Source: Rhodocyclales bacterium (GTDB lineage Bacteria; Pseudomonadota; Gammaproteobacteria; Burkholderiales; Rhodocyclaceae). Taken from it: a stretch of DNA of 60,243 bases. Below, piece by piece: positions 26,575 to 38,202 of the stretch (position 1 is the first letter of the stretch; each line of letters starts with the position of its first letter). Where the stretch lies: contig JACRIZ010000056.1 of the NCBI GenBank assembly GCA_016235765.1, forward strand, positions 1 to 60,243, in the 5' to 3' direction. The translations under genes and the position numbers were made by a program. The notes under the pieces are model-generated. The model did not search any database. It was not told the DNA's origin and saw nothing but the letters and a program-made list of their open reading frames with translations.

Positions 26575-27213
26575 ATGGATTTTAGTCGCGATTTCATTGC
26601 CTTCGCCTGCGAGCGCGGCGTGTTGCGCTTCGGCGAATTCAAGACCAAGGCGGGGCGCCTGTCGCCCTACTTCTTCAACGCCGGCCTGTTCAGCGACGGC
26701 GAATCGCTCGCCCGCCTCGCCGACTTCTATGCCCGCGCCATCCTCGCCTCGGGCCTCCAGTTCGACGTGCTGTTCGGACCCGCCTACAAGGGCATCCCGC
26801 TTGCTGCCGCCACTGCCATGGCGCTTGCGGACAAGGGCCGCAACACGCCCTTTGCCTACAACCGCAAGGAAACCAAGGACCACGGCGAGGGCGGCACGCT
26901 GGTCGGCACGCCGCTCTCCGGCCGCGTGCTGGTGATCGACGACGTCATTTCCGCCGGCACCTCGGTGCGCGAATCGGTGGAACTGATCCGCGCTGCCGGC
27001 GCCACGCCCGCCGGCGTGGTCATCGCACTGGACCGCCAGGAGCGCGGCCAGGGCGCGCTGTCTGCCGTGCAGGAAGTGGAGCAGAGCTATGGCATGCCGG
27101 TCATCGCCGTCGCCAGCCTGCTCGACCTGATCGCCTACCTGCGCGGCCATCCCGAACTCGAACAGGTACTGCCGGCCGTCAGCCGTTACAGGGAGCAATA
27201 TGGGGTCGCTTAG
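26575..27213 (+). CDS. pyrE: Orotate phosphoribosyltransferase
   Basis: A 212-residue enzyme joining orotate to PRPP to give OMP in pyrimidine synthesis. The PRPP-binding signature is [18 protein letters not shown] near residue 120. [20 protein letters not shown] and [16 protein letters not shown] supply the conserved lysines of the flexible loop. ATG 26575 is chosen over upstream in-frame ATGs because GGAAGGGA precedes it and because it gives the standard N-terminus ([20 protein letters not shown]). The last 14 bases overlap the next gene. Confidence 0.95.
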   Translation: MDFSRDFIAFACERGVLRFGEFKTKAGRLSPYFFNAGLFSDGESLARLADFYARAILASGLQFDVLFGPAYKGIPLAAATAMALADKGRNTPFAYNRKETKDHGEGGTLVGTPLSGRVLVIDDVISAGTSVRESVELIRAAGATPAGVVIALDRQERGQGALSAVQEVEQSYGMPVIAVASLLDLIAYLRGHPELEQVLPAVSRYREQYGVA

Positions 27214-27843
27214 GGCTTTGTTGCCACTCGTGCTCGTCCTGTCCGCGATTCCCGCTTCGGCGCGCATCTACTGCTGCACCGACGGCAACGGCCGCCGCGT
27301 CTGCGGCGACATCCTGCCGGTGCAGTGCCAGACGCGCGCCTACAACGAATTCAACCCCCAGGGCGTGCTCAAAAAGAAATACGACGCACCGCTGACGCCG
27401 GAGCAGCGCGTGCAGCGCGATGCCGAACTGGCGAAGAAGAAGGCGGCAGAGCACGCGGCGGCGGAGCAGGCGCGCCGCGACAAGGCCATGCTGGCGAGCT
27501 ACAACAGCGTAGCCGACATCGATGCCAAGCGCGCGCGCACGGTGACCGGCGCGCAGGCCGACATCAAGACGGCCGAGGAGCGGCTGGAGGCGGTGCAGCT
27601 GCGGCTCGAAAAGTTGCGCAAGAGTGTCGAGCGCTACAACAACGAAAAGAAACCCGTGCCCGAATCCTTGCAGGCCAACCTGCGCGACAGCGAGGCGGAT
27701 ATGGTCATGCGGCAAAAGACCCTCGAACTGAAGAAGCAGGAACTGGTCACGATCCAGCAACACTTCGACCATGACCGCCAGCGCTTCATGGAGCTGACCG
27801 GCAAGAACCATGGCGCGGCAGCCGCGCCTGCTGCTCCCGTCCG

Positions 27844-27847
<4 letters not shown>
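27200..27847 (+). CDS. Exported coiled-coil protein of unknown function (DUF4124-like N-terminus)
   Basis: A 215-residue protein. It has a signal peptide ([18 protein letters not shown]), then a short cysteine-bearing segment [20 protein letters not shown] resembling the DUF4124 domain, with four cysteines that could form disulfides. A long charged coiled coil (about 70-195) is rich in Lys, Glu and Ala, and a low-complexity Ala/Pro tail follows. It overlaps pyrE by 14 bases, so it is probably co-translated. Its TAG shares CTAG with the gatB stop from the other side. No function can be assigned; a periplasmic location is predicted. Confidence 0.72.
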
Positions 27848-29295
<1,448 letters not shown>

Positions 29296-29304
29296 ATCAG
29301 ATAC

Positions 29305-29856
29305 TCATGAACACTTGCCGGATTTGGCATCGACCAGGATCGGCCAGACGTAGTCGAAGCTGTCGCCCTGGCAGCGATCCTTGCAACTGTTGAAGGCGAC
29401 CGTGACTTTCCCCTCCTGCTCCCAGACGCGGACCGTGCAGCCCCCTTTGTGGGACGACAGCGTGACGGACGGCTCCTTGGCGGTCTGGTGGAAGTCCTTG
29501 AGGGCGAACGCGCATTTGCCGCGCTTGGGCACCTGGATCTCGGCCTGCATTGCGCTGACCTGCGAGTTGGTCACGGCCAGCTTCAGCTTGCCGCCGTAGC
29601 CGGTCGGGTCGCGATAGGAACAGTCGGTCTTGACGGTGATCGGCCTGACGGCGATCGGCTTGATGCTGCGGCCGGCCAGGCGGCTGTAGGTCTCCGTCGG
29701 CGCAGCCGGTGCGGGCGCCGGCTTGGCGGCCGCAGGGGCCGGAGCGGGCGCCGGGGTCGGCGCCGGCTTGGCGGCCACCGGCGGCTCCTTGGTCGCGCAG
29801 CCGGCGAGCAGGACGACGACGAAAGCGGCGCAGGCGATCGGGTTACGGCTCTTCAT
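29305..29856 (-). CDS. Cysteine-rich lipoprotein of unknown function, between gatA and gatB
   Basis: A 183-residue predicted lipoprotein. The signal peptide IACAAFVVVLLAGCATKEPP has lipobox LLAGC. A Pro/Ala-rich spacer (about 25-55) follows, then a compact domain with cysteines in KTDCSYRDPTGYGGKLKL, KRGKCAFALKDFHQ, SSHKGGCTVRVWEQ and FNSCKDRCQGDSFDYVWPI, suggesting three disulfides. It begins one base after the gatA stop and ends nine bases before gatB, so it is embedded in the gat operon. The family was not recognised. It is outer-membrane or periplasmic by prediction, so unrelated in biochemical role to tRNA amidation. Confidence 0.75.
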   Translation of the reverse strand: MKSRNPIACAAFVVVLLAGCATKEPPVAAKPAPTPAPAPAPAAAKPAPAPAAPTETYSRLAGRSIKPIAVRPITVKTDCSYRDPTGYGGKLKLAVTNSQVSAMQAEIQVPKRGKCAFALKDFHQTAKEPSVTLSSHKGGCTVRVWEQEGKVTVAFNSCKDRCQGDSFDYVWPILVDAKSGKCS

Positions 29857-29857
29857 C

Positions 29858-31324
29858 TCAGTCTCCTATGGGCGGACACCGGCGATGCCAGTCGGTGGCC
29901 TGTTGGTATTGATGGGCGACATTGAGCATCGTCGACTCGCCGAACCAGGGCCCGATGAGCTGCAGCCCTACCGGCATATCCGCCGTGCCGAAGCCGCAGG
30001 GAATCGACATGCCCGGCAAGCCGGCGAGATTGACGGCAATCGTATAGATGTCGGCGAGATACATCTGCACCGGGTCGGCGCTCTTGGCGCCGAAGGAGAA
30101 TGCCACCGAGGGCGAGGTCGGCCCCATGATGACGTCGCAGACCTTGAAGGCTTCCTGAAAGTCAGTCGCGATGAGACGCCGGATCTTCTGCGCCTGCAGA
30201 TAGTAGGCGTCGTAATAGCCGTGCGACAGCACGTAGGTGCCGATCAGGATGCGCCGCTTGACCTCGGCGCCGAAGCCTTCCGCGCGGCTCTTGCAGTACA
30301 TCTCGGTCAGGTCGCCGTACTCGGCCGCCCGGTGGCCGTAGCGCACGCCGTCGAAACGCGACAGGTTGGAGCTGGCCTCGGCCGGTGCGATCACGTAGTA
30401 GGCCGGCACCGACAGGCCGGAATTGGGCAGGCTGACTTCGACCGTGGTGGCGCCGAGCTGGCGGTACTGGTCAAGCGCGGCGGCGACTGCGGCGCGGACA
30501 TCATCGTCCATGCCGGGACCGAAGAACTCCTTCGGCAGGCCAATGCGCAGACCGGCCAGCGGCCTGGCCAGGTCGCGCGAGTAATCCTCGGCCTCGCGCT
30601 GCAGCGAGGTCGAGTCGCGTTCGTCGAAACCGGCCATGGCGGACAGCAGCAGCGCGCAATCCTCGGCCGACTTCGCCATCGGCCCGCCCTGGTCGAGCGA
30701 GGAAGCGAAGGCGATCATGCCGTAGCGCGACACGACGCCGTAGGTTGGCTTGAGGCCGGTCAGGCCGCACAGCGCCGCCGGCTGGCGAATCGAGCCGCCG
30801 GTGTCCGTGCCCGTCGCGATCGGCGCCAGCCGCGCCGCCACGGCGGCGGCCGAACCGCCCGAGGAGCCGCCCGGCACGCGATTCGTGTCCCAGGGGTTCT
30901 TCACCGGTCCGAAATGCGAGGTCTCGTTCGACGAGCCCATGGCGAACTCGTCCATGTTGAGCTTGCCGAGCGTCACCATGCCGGCCGTCTTCAACTGCGA
31001 GACCACATGGGCGTCGTAGGGCGACACGAAATTGGCGAGCATCTTCGAGCCGCAGGTGGTCCGCCAGCCCTCGGTGCAGAAGATGTCCTTGTGCGCCAGC
31101 GGCACGCCCAGCAGCGGGCCGCAATGTTCACCGGGGCCCTTCGCGCGGCGCGCGTCGGCGGCGCGTGCCATGGCCAGCGTCCGCTCGCGGTCCGTGGTGA
31201 TGAAGGCGTTGAGGGCAGGGTTGAGGCGCTCGATGCGGTCGAGGAACAGCGTCGCCAGCTCGACCGCCGAAACCTTCTTCGCCGCCAGTGCGGCGGACAG
31301 TTGCTGCAGGCTGGACTCGATCAT
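29858..31324 (-). CDS. gatA: Asp-tRNA(Asn)/Glu-tRNA(Gln) amidotransferase subunit A
   Basis: A 488-residue glutaminase subunit of GatCAB. The amidase-signature Lys-cisSer-Ser triad is visible: Lys in [14 protein letters not shown], the cis-Ser in [16 protein letters not shown] and the nucleophile-bearing loop in [28 protein letters not shown] appears here as [20 protein letters not shown]. Start ATG 31324 overlaps the gatC stop by four bases. The stop is one base before the lipoprotein gene. Confidence 0.97.
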   Translation of the reverse strand: MIESSLQQLSAALAAKKVSAVELATLFLDRIERLNPALNAFITTDRERTLAMARAADARRAKGPGEHCGPLLGVPLAHKDIFCTEGWRTTCGSKMLANFVSPYDAHVVSQLKTAGMVTLGKLNMDEFAMGSSNETSHFGPVKNPWDTNRVPGGSSGGSAAAVAARLAPIATGTDTGGSIRQPAALCGLTGLKPTYGVVSRYGMIAFASSLDQGGPMAKSAEDCALLLSAMAGFDERDSTSLQREAEDYSRDLARPLAGLRIGLPKEFFGPGMDDDVRAAVAAALDQYRQLGATTVEVSLPNSGLSVPAYYVIAPAEASSNLSRFDGVRYGHRAAEYGDLTEMYCKSRAEGFGAEVKRRILIGTYVLSHGYYDAYYLQAQKIRRLIATDFQEAFKVCDVIMGPTSPSVAFSFGAKSADPVQMYLADIYTIAVNLAGLPGMSIPCGFGTADMPVGLQLIGPWFGESTMLNVAHQYQQATDWHRRCPPIGD

Positions 31325-31608
31325 TCGATGACCTTCGGCACCAGGTACAGGCCGGCCTCGGTCTCCGGCGCAATGGCCTGGAAGGCATCGCGGCGATCCG
31401 GCTCGCTCACCGCGTCGGCGCGCAGCCGCTGGACGACGTCCATGGCATGGGCCATGGGGGCGATGCCCGACGTGTCCACCGCCTGCAACTGCGCGATGAA
31501 GGCGAGGATGCCATTCAACTGGTCGCGGGTGCGTCCGGCTTCGTCGGGCGAAAGCTCAAGGCGGGCCAACCGGGCGATCCGGCCAACCTCTTCTGGATTC
31601 AGGGACAT
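31321..31608 (-). CDS. gatC: Asp-tRNA(Asn)/Glu-tRNA(Gln) amidotransferase subunit C
   Basis: A 95-residue small subunit that bridges GatA and Gat[21 protein letters not shown] and [20 protein letters not shown] match the family. The frame is open for 28 more codons upstream, but the conserved N-terminus fixes the start at 31608. The ending [18 protein letters not shown] is the standard C-terminal tail that wraps GatA. It is the first gene of the gat operon, divergent from mreB. Confidence 0.95.
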   Translation of the reverse strand: MSLNPEEVGRIARLARLELSPDEAGRTRDQLNGILAFIAQLQAVDTSGIAPMAHAMDVVQRLRADAVSEPDRRDAFQAIAPETEAGLYLVPKVIE

Positions 31609-31644
31609 ATCGGCTAAAGGCGGGGCGAGTAGCGGGGTGAATAG

Positions 31645-32805
<1,161 letters not shown>

Positions 32806-32878
32806 GCCCACCGCCCGTTAGGGTGCGGATCGGCGCCACAGCCGCGCCGTCGCGTCATTGCCGGGAGTCATCGTCGCC

Positions 32879-33796
32879 TTGATCTCCACCGTCGGACATT
32901 CGCCGCCACCCTTCTTCAAACGGGGTCCGGCGCCGCTCGCCCGGCTATTCTTCTTCGTCTCGCTGTCGGTCACGCTGCTGGTGGCCGACTTGCGCTTCCA
33001 CACGCTGGAGACTGCCCGCCGGGCCGTCGCAACGGTATTGTGGCCGATCCAGCGTATCGCCTATGTGCCGGTCGATGCCGGCATGGACCTGAGCGAGTAC
33101 TTTTCGACGCTCTATTCGCTGAAGACCGAGAACGACCAGTTGCGCCGCCGGGAGCTGGCCACGGCCAACCAGTTGCTGCGCCAGGGCCACCTCGAAGAGG
33201 AGAACCGCCGCCTGCGCGCGCTGCTCGACATGCGCGAGCGCCAGCCGGCCGAAGGCCGCGTGGCGGAAATCCTCTACGCCGCGCGCGATCCCTTCACGCG
33301 CAAGATCATCGTGGACAAGGGCAGCAACGCGGGCGTCGAATCCGGCCAGCCGGTCATCGACGAACTGGGCGTATTGGGCCAGGTCACCCGGACCTATCTC
33401 TTCACCAGCGAAGTGACGCTGCTGACCGACAAGGACCAGGCGATCCCGGTTCAGGTGCAGCGCAGCGGCCTGCGCGCAGTGCTGGCCGGTTCCGGCATCG
33501 GCACCATGGAACTGCGCTTCCTGGCCGCCAATGCCGACGTCCAGCCCGGCGACATCCTGATCACCTCGGGGCTCGACGGCGTCTATTTGCCCGGCCTGCC
33601 GGTCGCCAAGGTGGTCAACATCGACCGCGACAACTCGTTCTCCTTCGCCCGCATCGACTGCGTGCCGATCGCCGGGGTGGAGCGCCACGGCCAGGTGCTG
33701 ATCCTCGGCCGCCGCACCACGCCGCCCTTGCCGGCCGAGTCGGCGCCCGCTCCGGCCAAGCCCGCCAAGGGCGCCAAGGTGAGAAGGAAGCCCTGA
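32879..33796 (+). CDS. mreC: Rod shape-determining protein MreC
   Basis: A bitopic periplasmic protein linking MreB to PBP2 and activating it. The short N-terminus HSPPPFFKRGPAPLARLFFF leads into one transmembrane helix, then a coiled coil (LKTENDQLRRRELATANQLL) and the two-barrel periplasmic domain (IVDKGSNAGVESGQPVIDEL, NADVQPGDILITSGLDGVYL). The start is uncertain. TTG 32879 has GGGAG about 11 bases upstream and is preferred; TTG 32858, seven codons earlier, has none. About 305 residues, with a Pro/Ala/Lys-rich tail. The TGA overlaps the mreD ATG. Confidence 0.92.
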   Translation: MISTVGHSPPPFFKRGPAPLARLFFFVSLSVTLLVADLRFHTLETARRAVATVLWPIQRIAYVPVDAGMDLSEYFSTLYSLKTENDQLRRRELATANQLLRQGHLEEENRRLRALLDMRERQPAEGRVAEILYAARDPFTRKIIVDKGSNAGVESGQPVIDELGVLGQVTRTYLFTSEVTLLTDKDQAIPVQVQRSGLRAVLAGSGIGTMELRFLAANADVQPGDILITSGLDGVYLPGLPVAKVVNIDRDNSFSFARIDCVPIAGVERHGQVLILGRRTTPPLPAESAPAPAKPAKGAKVRRKP

Positions 33797-34317
33797 TGCA
33801 GCCGACCCAGTCCAGCCGCCGCATCCTGCTGCCGGTCAAACCCTGGTTCATGTTCGCCAGCCTGATCGCGGCCTTGTTCCTGAACGTGGTGCCGCTGGGC
33901 CGCTTCGCCGCCATGCCCGACTGGGTGGCATTGGTGCTGCTTTTCTGGTGCATCCACCAGCCGCTCAAGGTCGGCATGGGCGCCGCCTTCACCCTCGGCC
34001 TGCTGATGGATGTCGCCAACGCCAGCATCATGGGCCAGCATGCACTCGCCTACGTGATGCTCGCCTTCGGCTCCGGCGTCCTGTCGCGGCGCATCCTCTG
34101 GTTCCCGCTGCTCCAGCAGGCCCTTCATGTGCTGCCGATCCTGGTCGGCAGCCAGGTCATCATGCTGCTGATCCGGCTCGCCGTCGGCGGCGACTTCCCC
34201 GATCTGGCCTGGTTCCTGGGCGGCTTCATCGGCGCCGCGCTCTGGTATCCGCTCACCTACCTGCTGCTGCTGCCGCAGTACCAGCCTGTCGAGCGCGACG
34301 ACAACCGACCGATCTAG
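33796..34317 (+). CDS. mreD: Rod shape-determining protein MreD
   Basis: A 173-residue polytopic inner-membrane protein of the elongasome with five or six hydrophobic segments (PWFMFASLIAALFLNVVPLG, VALVLLFWCIHQPLKVGMGA and LLMDVANASIMGQHALAYVM). The GLLMDVANxSxxGQHALAY stretch is the family signature. ATG 33796 overlaps the mreC stop (TGATG). It is a small unit of the MreBCD-RodA-PBP2 complex; no catalytic activity is known for the family. Confidence 0.94.
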   Translation: MQPTQSSRRILLPVKPWFMFASLIAALFLNVVPLGRFAAMPDWVALVLLFWCIHQPLKVGMGAAFTLGLLMDVANASIMGQHALAYVMLAFGSGVLSRRILWFPLLQQALHVLPILVGSQVIMLLIRLAVGGDFPDLAWFLGGFIGAALWYPLTYLLLLPQYQPVERDDNRPI

Positions 34318-34320
34318 GCC

Positions 34321-36225
34321 GTGGAATTCAAGAACCCCCAGGAAGATCTGGAGCGCTTCCGCAACCGGCTGACGATCGCCGGCGGCTTCGTCCTGTTCTG
34401 CTTCGGCCTGCTGTTCGCGCGCTTCTTCTGGCTGCAGATCGTCCAGCACGCCTACTACGACACGCGCGCCGAGGACAACCGCATTTCGTTGGTGCCGATC
34501 GTGCCCAACCGGGGCCTGATCCTGGACCGCAACGGCGTCATCCTGGCCCGCAACTACTCGGCCTATACGCTGGAGATCACGCCATCGAAGATCAATGGCG
34601 ACCTCGAGGCGGCGATCGACGAACTGGCCACCGTCGTGGACGTGCAGGCCAAGGACCGCAAGCGCTTCAAGAAGCTGCTCGAGGAGAGCAAGAATTTCGA
34701 GTCGCTGCCGATCCGCACCCGGCTGACCGACGAAGAGGTCGCCCGGTTCATCGCCCACCGCTACCGATTCCCGGGCATGGACATCAAGGCCCGCCTGTTC
34801 CGCCAGTATCCGTTCGGCGCCTTCGCCGCGCACCTGCTCGGCTACATCGGTCGCGTGAACGACAAGGACCTCGAGCGCATCGCCGGCGAGGAGCAGGAGG
34901 CCAACTATCGCGGCACCGACCATTTCGGCAAGACCGGCCTGGAGCAGCACTATGAATTCGACCTCCATGGCACCACCGGCTTCGAGCAGGTCGAGGTCGA
35001 CGCCGGCGGCCACGCCGTGCGCACGCTGGAACGCACCGCGCCGGTGGCCGGCAACGACCTGACCCTGACGGTCGACGCCAAGCTGCAGGAAATCGCCGAA
35101 AAGGCCTTCGGCACGCGGCGCGGCGCGCTGGTCGCCATCGAGCCCGCCACCGGCGGCATCCTGGCGCTGGTCTCGGTGCCGAACTACGACCCCAACCTGT
35201 TCGTCGACGGCATCGGCACCTCGGACTGGGACGGCCTGAACACCAGTGCCGACAAACCGATGGTCAACCGGGCGCTGAACGGCGCCTATCCGCCCGGCTC
35301 CACCTTCAAGCCCTACATGGCGCTCGCCGCGCTGACGCTGGGCAAGCGGCGGCCGGAGCAGGTCATCTACGACCCGGGCTACTTCAACTTCGGCAACTAC
35401 ACCTTCCGCGACGACAAGAAGGGTGGTCACGGCATGGTCAACATGTACGCCTCGATCGTGCACTCGTGCGACACGTACTACTACATGCTGGCCAACGACC
35501 TCGGCATCGACAACATCGCCAACTTCATGCGCCAGTTCGGCTTCGGCCAGAAGACCGGCATCGACCTGGGCATCGAGGGCACCTCCGAATCGGAAGGCGT
35601 GCTGCCGTCGCAGGAGTGGAAGCGCAAGCGCTTCAAGAAGCCCGAACAGCAGAAGTGGTACGCCGGCGAGACCATCTCGATCGGCATCGGCCAGGGCTAC
35701 AACTCGTATACGCCGATCCAGCTCGCCCAGGCCGTGGCCGGGCTCGCCAACGACGGCGTGATGTACCGGCCGCATCTGGTCCGGACCGTCACAGACGCCC
35801 GCACGGGCGAGAAGCGCGCACCGGTGCCAACGCCGCCGCGCACGATAGCGATCAAGCAGGAGCACATCGACGTCGTCAAGCAGGCGATGGTCGGTGTGAA
35901 CAAGGAAGGCACCGGAGCCCGCGCCTTCGCCGGCGCGGGCTATGTGTCAGCCGGCAAGACCGGTACGGCGCAGGTGTTCTCGTACAAGGGCGCGGAGCAC
36001 AAGACGGAGACCATGGCCGCCCACCTGCGCGACCACGCCTTGTTCATCGCCTACGCGCCGGCCGAGCAGCCGACGATTGCCCTCGCCGTGCTGGTCGAGA
36101 ACGGCGGCTTCGGCGCCCAGGCGGCGGCGCCGATCGCCCGCCAGGTACTCGACTACTACCTGCTCGGCAAGGTGCCGAACGCTCCCGCACCTGCCGACGA
36201 AGCCGCCCGTGAGGAAGAGCAATGA
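34321..36225 (+). CDS. mrdA: Penicillin-binding protein 2 (elongation transpeptidase)
   Basis: A 634-residue class B PBP that crosslinks peptidoglycan during elongation. One N-terminal membrane anchor (FVLFCFGLLFARFFWLQIVQ), a dimerisation/pedestal domain (about 60-230), then the transpeptidase domain. It keeps all three active-site motifs: PPGSTFKPYMAL (SxxK), IVHSCDTYYYML (SxD form usual in PBP2) and VSAGKTGTAQVF (KTG). GTG 34321 lies three bases after the mreD stop. The stop overlaps the rodA ATG. The intact motifs here contrast with the DacA-like protein downstream. Confidence 0.96.
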   Translation: MEFKNPQEDLERFRNRLTIAGGFVLFCFGLLFARFFWLQIVQHAYYDTRAEDNRISLVPIVPNRGLILDRNGVILARNYSAYTLEITPSKINGDLEAAIDELATVVDVQAKDRKRFKKLLEESKNFESLPIRTRLTDEEVARFIAHRYRFPGMDIKARLFRQYPFGAFAAHLLGYIGRVNDKDLERIAGEEQEANYRGTDHFGKTGLEQHYEFDLHGTTGFEQVEVDAGGHAVRTLERTAPVAGNDLTLTVDAKLQEIAEKAFGTRRGALVAIEPATGGILALVSVPNYDPNLFVDGIGTSDWDGLNTSADKPMVNRALNGAYPPGSTFKPYMALAALTLGKRRPEQVIYDPGYFNFGNYTFRDDKKGGHGMVNMYASIVHSCDTYYYMLANDLGIDNIANFMRQFGFGQKTGIDLGIEGTSESEGVLPSQEWKRKRFKKPEQQKWYAGETISIGIGQGYNSYTPIQLAQAVAGLANDGVMYRPHLVRTVTDARTGEKRAPVPTPPRTIAIKQEHIDVVKQAMVGVNKEGTGARAFAGAGYVSAGKTGTAQVFSYKGAEHKTETMAAHLRDHALFIAYAPAEQPTIALAVLVENGGFGAQAAAPIARQVLDYYLLGKVPNAPAPADEAAREEEQ

Positions 36226-37322
36226 ATCCTGACTGGCATCCGCGCGTGCTGCTGTATCGGCTGTTGGCGCCAATCGACCTGCCGCTCCTGATGTTGTCCG
36301 GCCTGCTGGTGCTGACCGCGCTGGCCATGGTGGCCAGTGCCTCTCCCGAGCGGATCGGCAACCAGTTGCTCAACATCGGCGTCGCCCTGCTGGTGATGCG
36401 CATCGTCGCGCAGGTGCCGCCGCAGCGCCTGATGCATCTCGCCTTGCCGATCTTCGCGGGCGGTGTGCTGCTGCTGGTCGGGGTCGCCCTGTTCGGCGAC
36501 GTCACCAAAGGCGCGCGCCGCTGGCTGAACCTCGGCTTCATGCGCATCCAGCCTTCGGAAATGATGAAGATCGCGATGCCGCTGATGCTGGCCTGGTACT
36601 TTCAGAGGCACGAGGCGCTGCTGCGCCTGCGCGACTACGCGGTCGCCACCCTGATCCTGCTGGTGCCGACGGCGCTGATCGCACGCCAGCCCGACCTTGG
36701 CACCGCCATCCTGGTGCTCGCCGCCGGCTTCTACGTCATCTTCCTGGCCGGCCTGCCCTGGAAGATCATCGTCGGCATGCTCGGCGCGGCGGCGGCCGGC
36801 GCGCCGCTGGTCTGGGGCATGCTGCACGACTACCAGCGCGCCCGCATCGTCACCCTGCTCGATCCGGAGAAGGATCCGCTCGGCAAGGGCTTCCACATCA
36901 TCCAGTCAACCATCGCCATCGGTTCGGGCGGCATCATCGGCAAGGGCTGGGGCCAGGGCACCCAGGCGCAGCTCGAGTTCATTCCCGAGCGCCATACCGA
37001 CTTCATCTTCTCGGTCTTCTCAGAGGAGTTCGGTCTGCTCGGCAACATGCTGCTGCTCGGCCTCTACGCCATGCTTATCGCCCGCGGCATGATGATCGCG
37101 GTCAATGCCGCAACCCTGTTCTCGCGCCTGCTGGCCGGCGCCATCACGCTGATCTTCTTCACCTACGCGTTCGTCAACATGGGCATGGTCAGCGGCATCC
37201 TGCCCGTGGTCGGCGTGCCCCTGCCCTTCATCAGCTACGGCGGCACCGCGCTGGTCACGCTGTTCGTCGGCATCGGCATCCTGATGTCGATCCACCGCCA
37301 TCGCATGCTGGTACAAAAATGA
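36222..37322 (+). CDS. rodA: Peptidoglycan glycosyltransferase RodA
   Basis: A 366-residue SEDS-family polymerase with about ten transmembrane helices, partner of PBP2. GDVTKGARRWLNLGFMRIQP then SEMMKIAMPLMLAWYF are conserved. IPERHTDFIFSVFSEEFGLL carries the essential aspartate, and PVVGVPLPFISYGGTALVTL is the closing signature. ATG 36222 overlaps mrdA (ATGA), and the stop overlaps the rlpA start. It is complete and of normal length. Confidence 0.96.
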   Translation: MNPDWHPRVLLYRLLAPIDLPLLMLSGLLVLTALAMVASASPERIGNQLLNIGVALLVMRIVAQVPPQRLMHLALPIFAGGVLLLVGVALFGDVTKGARRWLNLGFMRIQPSEMMKIAMPLMLAWYFQRHEALLRLRDYAVATLILLVPTALIARQPDLGTAILVLAAGFYVIFLAGLPWKIIVGMLGAAAAGAPLVWGMLHDYQRARIVTLLDPEKDPLGKGFHIIQSTIAIGSGGIIGKGWGQGTQAQLEFIPERHTDFIFSVFSEEFGLLGNMLLLGLYAMLIARGMMIAVNAATLFSRLLAGAITLIFFTYAFVNMGMVSGILPVVGVPLPFISYGGTALVTLFVGIGILMSIHRHRMLVQK

Positions 37323-38161
37323 TGATCACCCGCCTCGCCGTTGTTCTGTTCGCCCTCGCGCTCGCCGCCTGCGGCACCACCAGCCGCAAGGGCGGCTACT
37401 ACCAGGATGACGGCCCGGGCGAGCATCCGCCGGTCAATGTCGCCGACGTTCCCGATGCCGAGCCGCGCACCGAACCGCCGCACCGCTATGCCAACCGTCC
37501 CTACAGCGTGCTCGGCCGCGACTATGTGCCGCTCAAGCCGGGTGCCCCTTACCGTGCCACGGGCATCGCCAGTTGGTATGGCCGCAAGTTCCACGGCCAG
37601 AAGACCTCGATCGGCGAGACCTACGACATGTATGCCATGACGGCGGCGCATCCGACCTTGTCGATTCCTTCCTATGCGCGGGTCACCAACGTTGCCAACG
37701 GCCGCTCGGTGGTGGTGCGCGTCAATGATCGCGGACCCTTCCTGCATGGTCGGATCATCGATCTTTCCTACGCGGCTGCGGCCAGGCTCGGCTACATCGG
37801 CAACGGCAGCGCCAAGGTCACGGTCGAGAGCGTCGGACCGGGCACCGAGTCGGTGCCCGACAATATGCCGCAGCGTACCGCCGCGGCTGACTTTTCGCCG
37901 CGAGCGCTTCCAGAAGTGGTTGACGGGCACGGCATCTACCTGCAGTTGGGCGCATTCAGCAATGCCGACAACGCAGACAACCTGCGCAATCAGCTCGCCC
38001 GCGAACTGGACGACAACCTGCGCGGCCGTCTGGTAATACGCCGTGGCGGCGGCTACTACCGCGTCCAGCTCGGCCCCTGGGCCACTCACGACGATGCCCG
38101 GCGCGCTGCCGCGCAATTGGATGCGCTCATCGACGGCGAGCCGGTCGTAGTGCAAAGATAG
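37319..38161 (+). CDS. rlpA: Septal/rare lipoprotein A, lytic transglycosylase RlpA
   Basis: A 280-residue outer-membrane lipoprotein. Signal peptide with lipobox (LALAACGTTS). The double-psi beta-barrel domain is ATGIASWYGRKFHGQKTSIG then YDMYAMTAAHPTLSIPSYAR and VVVRVNDRGPFLHGRIIDLS. The C-terminal SPOR domain (IYLQLGAFSNADNADNLRNQ to GYYRVQLGPWATHDDARRAA) binds denuded glycan strands. In relatives such as Pseudomonas it cleaves stem-less glycan. The start ATG 37319 overlaps the rodA stop. A second in-frame ATG follows immediately. Confidence 0.93.
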   Translation: MMITRLAVVLFALALAACGTTSRKGGYYQDDGPGEHPPVNVADVPDAEPRTEPPHRYANRPYSVLGRDYVPLKPGAPYRATGIASWYGRKFHGQKTSIGETYDMYAMTAAHPTLSIPSYARVTNVANGRSVVVRVNDRGPFLHGRIIDLSYAAAARLGYIGNGSAKVTVESVGPGTESVPDNMPQRTAAADFSPRALPEVVDGHGIYLQLGAFSNADNADNLRNQLARELDDNLRGRLVIRRGGGYYRVQLGPWATHDDARRAAAQLDALIDGEPVVVQR

Positions 38162-38169
38162 GCCGTCCC

Positions 38170-38175
38170 TATAAT
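38170..38175 (+). promoter_or_regulatory. Perfect -10 hexamer upstream of the dacA-like gene
   Basis: The 41-bp gap between rlpA and the dacA-like gene contains TATAAT at 38170-38175, 28 bp before the ATG. No good -35 is seen 16-18 bp upstream. It could let the dacA-like to lipA genes be transcribed separately from the mre operon. This is motif evidence only. Confidence 0.3.
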
Positions 38176-38202
38176 CCGAATTCCCGTCCGCAAGACCTGT
38201 CC

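Noticed and set aside
33583..35865. A 760-codon open frame antisense to mreC, mreD and mrdA.
   Set aside because: The plus-strand genes are unambiguous, and the antisense product has no domain signature.
34321..36225. Altered PBP2 active site (SCD instead of SxN).
   Set aside because: The SxD form is usual in PBP2, and SxxK and KTG are intact, so the protein looks normal.
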